Source of the DNA: an uncultured Blautia sp. | GTDB taxonomy: Bacteria; Bacillota; Clostridia; Lachnospirales; Lachnospiraceae | Direction: 5' to 3' | DNA length: 11,910 bases | Assembly (NCBI GenBank): GCA_946538475.1 | Contig: CAMNGN010000055.1 | Coordinates: 1 to 11,910 of the forward strand | Shown: positions 7,059-11,910 of the stretch, piece by piece | Position numbering within the stretch: position 1 is the stretch's first letter | How the letters are laid out: each line of letters opens with the position of its first letter | Position numbers and translations under genes: made by a program | The notes under the pieces: generated by a model | The model's input: only the letters and a program-made list of their open reading frames with translations | Database searches by the model: none | What the model was told of the DNA's origin: nothing

Positions 7059-7643
7059 ATGTATCTGATCGCAGGACTCGGAAATCCGGGTACCAAATAT
7101 TCGGGCACCCGCCACAACATGGGCTTTGATGTCATAGACCTGCTGATCGAGAGGCACAAGATCCCTCAAAGTGGAGTAAAATTTAACGCGATGTACGGTA
7201 AAGGCACGATAAACGGACACAAGGTGATCGTGATGAAGCCGTTATCGTACATGAATCTGAGCGGCGGCCCGATTCAGCAGATGGCTGCCTTCTTCAAGAT
7301 CGATCCCGCGAGCCGGCTGATCGTGATCCATGATGACATCGATCTGGATCCGGGCGTGCTGCGCATTCGCAAGCAGGGAAGCGCGGGCGGCCATAACGGA
7401 ATGAAGGACATCATTCAAAAGCTGGGAACCGAGCAGTTTTGCCGTGTACGCGTGGGCGTGGGGGCAAAGCCTAAGGACTGGGATCTGGCGGACCATGTGC
7501 TCAGCCGTTTTACGCCGGCGGACCGCACTCTGGTCGACGAAGCGCTGGAAGCGGCAGCCGATGCGGTGGAGAAGATCGTCACCGAAGGGCCCGATGCCGC
7601 TATGAATACCTTTAACAAAAAAAGACCGGTAAAAGAATCATGA
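7059..7643 (+). CDS. pth: Peptidyl-tRNA hydrolase
   Basis: A 194-residue cytoplasmic enzyme that releases peptides from prematurely dropped peptidyl-tRNA so the tRNA can be reused. The start is ATG 7059, with GGAGG 10 nt upstream and the family N-terminus MYLIAGLGNPG; an in-frame ATG at 6984 lies inside the upstream gene and is rejected. Conserved residues are visible: Asn10, catalytic His20 in TRHNMGFD, Asn66 in PLSYMNLSG, Asp92 in VIHDDIDL, and the GSAGGHNGMK loop with His112 and Asn113. Length and motifs are ordinary for bacterial Pth. It follows the second CobW-like gene by 16 nt and overlaps mfd by 4 nt (ATGA), so the three are likely cotranscribed. The pth-mfd neighbourhood is common in Firmicutes. 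Confidence 0.97.
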   Translation: MYLIAGLGNPGTKYSGTRHNMGFDVIDLLIERHKIPQSGVKFNAMYGKGTINGHKVIVMKPLSYMNLSGGPIQQMAAFFKIDPASRLIVIHDDIDLDPGVLRIRKQGSAGGHNGMKDIIQKLGTEQFCRVRVGVGAKPKDWDLADHVLSRFTPADRTLVDEALEAAADAVEKIVTEGPDAAMNTFNKKRPVKES

Positions 7644-10600
7644 AGTCGTTATTGCAGCCTCTGCTCGAGATGGCAGAGTTCGAAGAGATCAAAAATGCTG
7701 CCGCGTCGAACCATGGAATCTTCGCCGTTTCCGGATGCATAGAGTCCCAGAAAGCTCATCTGATCTATGGGCTTTCCGGGCTTTTTGCATGCCGTCTGAT
7801 CATCGCCGAGGACGAAAAAAGAGCCCGCGAGATCTTCGAAGATTACCGCTTTTACGATGACAGCGTGCTGTTTTATCCTGCGAGGGATCTGCTTTTCTTT
7901 CAGGCGGATGTCCACGGAAATCTGCTGATCAGGCAGAGAATGCAGGTCATCAAGCAGCTTCTTACACAGAGAAATTTCACAGTGGTGACAAGTATCGAGG
8001 GGTGTATGGACTATCTTCCCCCTCTTTCTGTCGTGGCCAAAAAGATCATCAGCTGCAGTGTGGGCGGCACGCTGGATATGACAGAGTTTCGAAAGAAGCT
8101 TGCCGCGATGGGCTACGAGGCAGTGGGGCAGGTGGAGATGCCCGGGCAGTTTTCGGTCCGCGGCGGTATCCTGGATGTGTACCCCCTCACCGAGGATAAC
8201 CCGGTCCGTATCGAACTTTGGGGAGACGAGATCGACTCGATCAGGAGCTTTGACTCGCAGACACAGCGTTCCATAGAGAACCTGGAGGATCTGACCCTGT
8301 ATCCGGCAGCCGAGGAGGTTCCGTCACGCAGCCGCATGTCCTTCATCGATTATTTTGAGGAAGGTGATTCGATCATCTTTCTGGACGAGCCCAACCGGCT
8401 TGCGGAGCAGGGCGAGATAGCCTGGGAGGAATATTCTCAGAGCCGGAAGCACCGTGAGGAGAATAAAAGCAGCAATCCGATGCCCGATTGGCTGTGGGAT
8501 TTTGCACTGGTCAGGCGAAAGCTGAACGGCCGCAACTGCATCTCGATGAGTGTCCTGGAGCCGACGACCGACAAGTGGAAGTTTTCGGGGCGCGCGGGTA
8601 TCACGGCCAGGTCGGTGAGTTCCTACAACAGCAGTTTTGAGATGCTGGTGAAGGACCTGAAAAAGTATAAGGCGCAGGGCTACAGGACCATCCTTCTGTC
8701 GGCGTCCCGGACAAGGGCGGAACGACTGGCGAAGGATCTGCAGAACGAAGAGCTGACCGCTTTTTACGGCAAAGATCCCGACCGGGTGCTTTCGCCCGGC
8801 GAGACGATGGTGCTGTACGGCAGAGCACGGCGTGGTTTTGAATATCCGCTGATCAAGTTTGCCGTGATCAGCGAGACCGACATTTTCGGGCAGGAAGTAA
8901 AGCCGAAGAGAAAGAAAAAGAACTACTCCGGCCAGCGGATACAGGAGTTTTCGGAGCTGGCGGTGGGTGACTATGTGGTGCATGAACGCCACGGTCTGGG
9001 AATCTACCGCGGGATCGAGAAGGTCGAGGTAAATTATTCGACCAAGGACTATATCAAAATTGAATATCAGGGCGGAAGCTTTCTATATATATTGGCTACG
9101 CAGCTGGATTCTCTGCAGAAGTACGCGGGTCAGGACAGCAACGCAAGGCCCGCGCTTAACCGTCTGGGGACCCAGGAGTGGAACAAGACCAGGAACAAAG
9201 TGCGTTCTGCGGTCAAGGACATTGCCAAAGAACTGGTGGAGCTTTATGCGGCCAGACAGGACAAGCCCGGGTATGTGTACGGGCCGGATACGGTTTGGCA
9301 GCGGGAGTTTGAGGAGATGTTCCCCTACGAGGAGACCGAGGATCAGCTTGCCGCGATCGAGGATACCAAACGCGACATGGAAGGGCCGAAGATCATGGAC
9401 AGGCTTGTCTGCGGCGATGTCGGTTACGGAAAGACCGAGATAGCCATCCGGGCGGCTTTCAAGGCTGTGCAGGAGAGCCGGCAGGTGGTGTACCTGGTAC
9501 CGACGACCATCCTGGCACAGCAGCATTACAATACGTTTACGCAAAGGATGAAGGATTTTCCTGTGCGCATCGATATGCTGAGCAGATTCCGCACTCCTGC
9601 GCAGCAGAAGAAGACGATCGAGGACCTGAAAAAGGGACTTGTGGATATTGTGATCGGGACACATCGGGTGCTTTCCAAGGATGTGAACTACAAAAAGCTG
9701 GGGCTTTTGATCATCGATGAGGAACAGCGGTTTGGCGTGACACATAAGGAGAAGATCAAGCAGCTCAAGAAAGATGTGGATGTGCTGACACTGACAGCTA
9801 CGCCTATTCCGCGTACGCTGCATATGAGTCTGATCGGGATAAGGGACATGAGCGTCCTTGAGGAGCCGCCTATGGACAGGATGCCTATTCAGACTTATGT
9901 GATGGAGTATGACGAGGAGACCGTCCGAGAAGCGGTGATGCGGGAGATGCGGCGCGGAGGTCAGATCTTCTATGTATATAACCGGGTGAACGATATTGCG
10001 GACATGACGCTCAGGCTGCAGAAGCTTCTGCCGGATGTGCGGATCGATTTCGCACACGGGCAGATGAGCGAGAGGGAGCTCGAGAGAGTAATGTATCGCT
10101 TTATCAGCGGTGAGATCGATATGCTGGTGACGACGACCATCATCGAGACAGGCCTGGATATTTCCAACGTGAATACGATGATCATCCATGATTCGGACCG
10201 CTATGGCCTTTCGCAGCTTTATCAGCTGAGGGGAAGGATCGGGCGTTCCAACCGGACGGCGTATGCGTTCCTGATGTATCGGAAGAACAGGATGCTGAAA
10301 GAGATGGCCGAGAAGAGGCTGTCGGCGATCAGGGAGTTTACCGATCTGGGCAGCGGCTTTAAGATCGCGATGAGGGACCTGGAGCTTCGAGGAGCCGGGA
10401 ACCTGCTGGGAGCGGAGCAGCATGGTCATATGAACGCGGTCGGGTATGATCTGTATGTGAAGATGCTGACCGAGGCGGTCAAGGAAGTGCAGGGCATCGA
10501 GACGATGGCGGATTTTGATACGACCATCGATGTGGAGGCAGATGCGTATATTCCGGCGGATTATATCAGGAATGAGTATCAGAAGCTGGATATTTATAAG

Positions 10601-10951
10601 CGGATCGCGGCGATCGAGGATGAGAACGAGTACGATGACATGCTGGAGGAACTGATCGATCGTTTTGGCGATCTTCCGGGGCCGGTGATGAACCTGCTTG
10701 CCGTGGCGAGGCTGAAGGCGGCTGCGCACAGGGCATATGTGACGGAGATCAAGCAGGCCGGGCGTGAGGTGAAGATCACGCTGTATGAGAAGGCAAAGAT
10801 CGACCCGGCAAGGATCCCGCCTATGCTGAACAGGCATCGGAGAAAGCTGGAGTTCAAAGCCGATGGAGTGCCGAGGTTTTTGTACAGGCCCGAAGGAAAG
10901 ATGATGGATGCCCTGATGGACTTCTGCAGGGAGTTGTCCGGGGTGGAGTAA
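7640..10951 (+). CDS. mfd: Transcription-repair coupling factor
   Basis: A 1103-residue ATP-dependent DNA translocase that removes RNA polymerase stalled at lesions and recruits UvrA. Its start overlaps the pth stop (ATGA). The N-terminal UvrB-like region covers about 1-330 (MPGQFSVRGGILDVYPL near 167-182). The CarD-like RNA-polymerase interaction domain starts near 437 (FSELAVGDYVVHERHGLGIYRG). The RecG-like motor has Walker A GDVGYGKTE (Lys598), DEEQ at 693-696, the TATPIPRTLHMS motif, and QLRGRIGRSNRTAYAF near 860 with the translocation region around it. The C-terminal TRCF domain follows to the end. The protein is slightly shorter than the usual 1150-1180 residues, with all main domains visible. 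No terminator is seen after it; a new promoter begins 10 nt downstream. Confidence 0.98.
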   Translation: MKSLLQPLLEMAEFEEIKNAAASNHGIFAVSGCIESQKAHLIYGLSGLFACRLIIAEDEKRAREIFEDYRFYDDSVLFYPARDLLFFQADVHGNLLIRQRMQVIKQLLTQRNFTVVTSIEGCMDYLPPLSVVAKKIISCSVGGTLDMTEFRKKLAAMGYEAVGQVEMPGQFSVRGGILDVYPLTEDNPVRIELWGDEIDSIRSFDSQTQRSIENLEDLTLYPAAEEVPSRSRMSFIDYFEEGDSIIFLDEPNRLAEQGEIAWEEYSQSRKHREENKSSNPMPDWLWDFALVRRKLNGRNCISMSVLEPTTDKWKFSGRAGITARSVSSYNSSFEMLVKDLKKYKAQGYRTILLSASRTRAERLAKDLQNEELTAFYGKDPDRVLSPGETMVLYGRARRGFEYPLIKFAVISETDIFGQEVKPKRKKKNYSGQRIQEFSELAVGDYVVHERHGLGIYRGIEKVEVNYSTKDYIKIEYQGGSFLYILATQLDSLQKYAGQDSNARPALNRLGTQEWNKTRNKVRSAVKDIAKELVELYAARQDKPGYVYGPDTVWQREFEEMFPYEETEDQLAAIEDTKRDMEGPKIMDRLVCGDVGYGKTEIAIRAAFKAVQESRQVVYLVPTTILAQQHYNTFTQRMKDFPVRIDMLSRFRTPAQQKKTIEDLKKGLVDIVIGTHRVLSKDVNYKKLGLLIIDEEQRFGVTHKEKIKQLKKDVDVLTLTATPIPRTLHMSLIGIRDMSVLEEPPMDRMPIQTYVMEYDEETVREAVMREMRRGGQIFYVYNRVNDIADMTLRLQKLLPDVRIDFAHGQMSERELERVMYRFISGEIDMLVTTTIIETGLDISNVNTMIIHDSDRYGLSQLYQLRGRIGRSNRTAYAFLMYRKNRMLKEMAEKRLSAIREFTDLGSGFKIAMRDLELRGAGNLLGAEQHGHMNAVGYDLYVKMLTEAVKEVQGIETMADFDTTIDVEADAYIPADYIRNEYQKLDIYKRIAAIEDENEYDDMLEELIDRFGDLPGPVMNLLAVARLKAAAHRAYVTEIKQAGREVKITLYEKAKIDPARIPPMLNRHRRKLEFKADGVPRFLYRPEGKMMDALMDFCRELSGVE

Positions 10952-10961
10952 TAAAAAAGGC

Positions 10962-10990
10962 TTGATGAATGGCGGAAAAGAGTTTATACT
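10962..10990 (+). promoter_or_regulatory. Sigma-70-type promoter for the PrsA/SurA-like lipoprotein gene
   Basis: TTGATG at 10962-10967 and TATACT at 10985-10990 are separated by 17 nt, starting 10 nt after the mfd stop. This would give a leader of about 57 nt before the ATG at 11054. It indicates that the foldase gene can be expressed independently of the mfd operon. Confidence 0.75.
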
Positions 10991-11034
10991 CATGAATTGA
11001 TGACCCGCTAAAGATGGCGGGAATGAGATATACT
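10969..11034 (+). repeat. Imperfect direct repeat spanning promoter and leader
   Basis: ATGGCGGAAAAGAGTTTATACT (10969-10990) recurs as ATGGCGGGAATGAGATATACT (11014-11034), offset by about 45 nt. Each copy ends in a TATACT box. The second copy has no good -35 at 16-18 nt, so it may be a decayed duplicate promoter or a repeated protein-binding site. A small stem, CCCGC (11004-11008) with GCGGG (11017-11021), overlaps the second copy. Confidence 0.5.
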
Positions 11035-11053
11035 TGAAATGACGGAGGATATC

Positions 11054-11910
11054 ATGAAAGAGAAGACAAGAAGAATTGCCGCTGCAGCGATTGCCGGCCT
11101 TACGACGGTAAGCATGCTGGCGGGCTGCGGTGCGGCCGATGCGGCAAAATTAGATGGAACCAAGGTTGTGGCTACGATCGATGGCACAGAGATCCCTATG
11201 GGTATTCTTTCTCTGGCGACCAGATATCAGCAGGGTAATCAGGAGTATATGTATAATATGTACTCCAGCATGTATGGTATGCAGATGTCACCGAACTGGG
11301 ACAGTGAGTACGATGCAGAGAATGATCCCGGAAAGACCAACGGTCAGAACTTTGTAGAGAATGTGCTTGATCAGCTTAAGGTTCTTTATCTGAGCAAGGC
11401 TAAGGCAGCAGAGTATGGTGTGGAGCTTTCAGAAGATCTGCAGACCAAAGCCGGCGAAGCAGCCAAGGCATTTATGGAGGCCAACTCTGAGGAGGCTATC
11501 GAACTTCTTGGCGTGACCGAGGACCAGGTGAAAGAATATCTGGAGATGCAGGCGTACGTTGACCTTGTTGAGCACGCTATTCGTGATGAGGCCACTGTCA
11601 ATGTATCCGATGAGGAAGCTAATCAGTCTTCGTTCTCTTATGTCATGATCAATTATGATGAGCCGACCGAGGAGGAAGCTGCGGAAGAGACTACCGAAGA
11701 AGCTTCGACTGAAGAGACTGCAGATGATGCGGCAGCAGAAGAGACTGCAGATGATGCGGCAGCTGAAGAGAAGACCGAGGAAGACGCAGCGGCTGAGGAT
11801 GCAGCGGCTGAAGAGTCGACTGAGGATGCAGCGGCTGAGGAAACAACCGAAGAAGACGCAGCAGCTGAGGAGGCAACCGAAGAAGACGCAGCAGCTGAGG
11901 AGACAACCGA
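11054..11910 (+). CDS. PrsA/SurA-like peptidyl-prolyl isomerase lipoprotein, 5' part (runs off the right edge)
   Basis: The frame is open for 285 codons from ATG 11054 (GGAGG 5 nt upstream) to the window end, so the product is partial. Residues 1-25 are a lipoprotein signal peptide with lipobox LAGC (Cys25), giving an outer-face lipid anchor. Residues about 36-200 resemble the N-terminal chaperone domain of PrsA/SurA proteins: VVATIDGTEIPMG at 38-50, then a helical core (FVENVLDQLKVLYLSKAKAAEYGVELSED), a second helical pair, and VNVSDEEANQ before FSYVMINYDE. That last strand resembles the entry to a parvulin rotamase domain, but from residue 204 the protein switches to Glu/Ala/Thr/Asp repeats. 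Any rotamase domain would lie beyond the window. Such proteins fold exported proteins after secretion. A foldase gene directly after mfd is familiar in Clostridia. Confidence 0.83.
   Translation, partial: MKEKTRRIAAAAIAGLTTVSMLAGCGAADAAKLDGTKVVATIDGTEIPMGILSLATRYQQGNQEYMYNMYSSMYGMQMSPNWDSEYDAENDPGKTNGQNFVENVLDQLKVLYLSKAKAAEYGVELSEDLQTKAGEAAKAFMEANSEEAIELLGVTEDQVKEYLEMQAYVDLVEHAIRDEATVNVSDEEANQSSFSYVMINYDEPTEEEAAEETTEEASTEETADDAAAEETADDAAAEEKTEEDAAAEDAAAEESTEDAAAEETTEEDAAAEEATEEDAAAEETT
11663..11910 (+). repeat. Tandem acidic coding repeats (27-nt and 30-nt units) inside the foldase gene
   Basis: From residue 204 the protein is almost only Glu, Ala, Thr, Asp and Ser. A near-exact 27-nt unit encoding EETADDAAA occurs twice at 11711-11764. 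A 30-nt unit encoding EETTEEDAAA or EEATEEDAAA starts at 11837 and 11867, with a third copy begun at 11897 and cut by the window edge. Units are multiples of three, so copy-number changes keep the frame. The tract is probably disordered and strongly negative. Confidence 0.85.

Noticed and set aside
9083..10993. A 636-codon minus-strand frame opposite mfd
   Set aside because: Its length comes from codon bias of mfd on the other strand. The translation is rich in His, Arg, Leu and Ile without domains, and mfd motifs are intact.
1..11910. Mobile element, CRISPR array, tRNA or rRNA
   Set aside because: No transposase or integrase-like product, no regularly spaced direct repeats with unique spacers, and no recognisable tRNA or rRNA segment was seen; the repeats present are coding or promoter-linked.

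Overview
The window looks like chromosomal DNA from an anaerobic Firmicute of the Clostridia, most probably Lachnospiraceae-like. The reasons are consistent GGAGG/AGGAG ribosome-binding sites, tight plus-strand gene packing, moderately GC-rich codons, a pth-mfd pair followed by a PrsA-type foldase, and several exported proteins with acidic low-complexity tails. All eight recognisable genes are on the plus strand. I see no rRNA, tRNA, CRISPR array, insertion sequence or phage gene.

Region 1 (about 1-4764) holds three genes: an exported trigger-factor-like FKBP foldase, a membrane-anchored CE4 polysaccharide deacetylase with wall-binding-type repeats, and a GH13 glycogen branching enzyme (glgB). 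A strong inverted repeat lies between the first two genes. A long bidirectional rho-independent terminator closes the block after glgB.

Region 2 (about 4771-10951) starts with a clear sigma-70-type promoter (TTGCAT, 17 nt, TATAAT) and a leader with a stable hairpin. Four tightly coupled genes follow: a CobW/COG0523 GTPase with a CxCC motif and a very large His/Asp/Glu metal-binding insert; a second, divergent CobW-like protein whose C-terminus resembles the DUF1980/TIGR03943 domain; peptidyl-tRNA hydrolase (pth); and transcription-repair coupling factor (mfd). The overlaps and short gaps (13-nt overlap, 16-nt gap, 4-nt overlap) argue for one transcript joining a metal-handling module to two housekeeping quality-control genes.

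Region 3 (10952 to the right edge) has its own promoter (TTGATG, 17 nt, TATACT), a near-repeat of part of that promoter, and the start of a PrsA/SurA-like foldase lipoprotein. Its reading frame runs off the window inside a long Glu/Ala/Thr/Asp repeat.

Two points stand out. The first is the paired CobW proteins: one metal-loaded and canonical, one divergent and apparently fused to a DUF1980-like domain, without the usual permease partner in view. The second is the recurrence of acidic low-complexity tracts in three separate exported proteins. Two of these are foldases, which suggests a shared adaptation of the cell-surface proteome. Nothing here is a clear new defence or mobile system.
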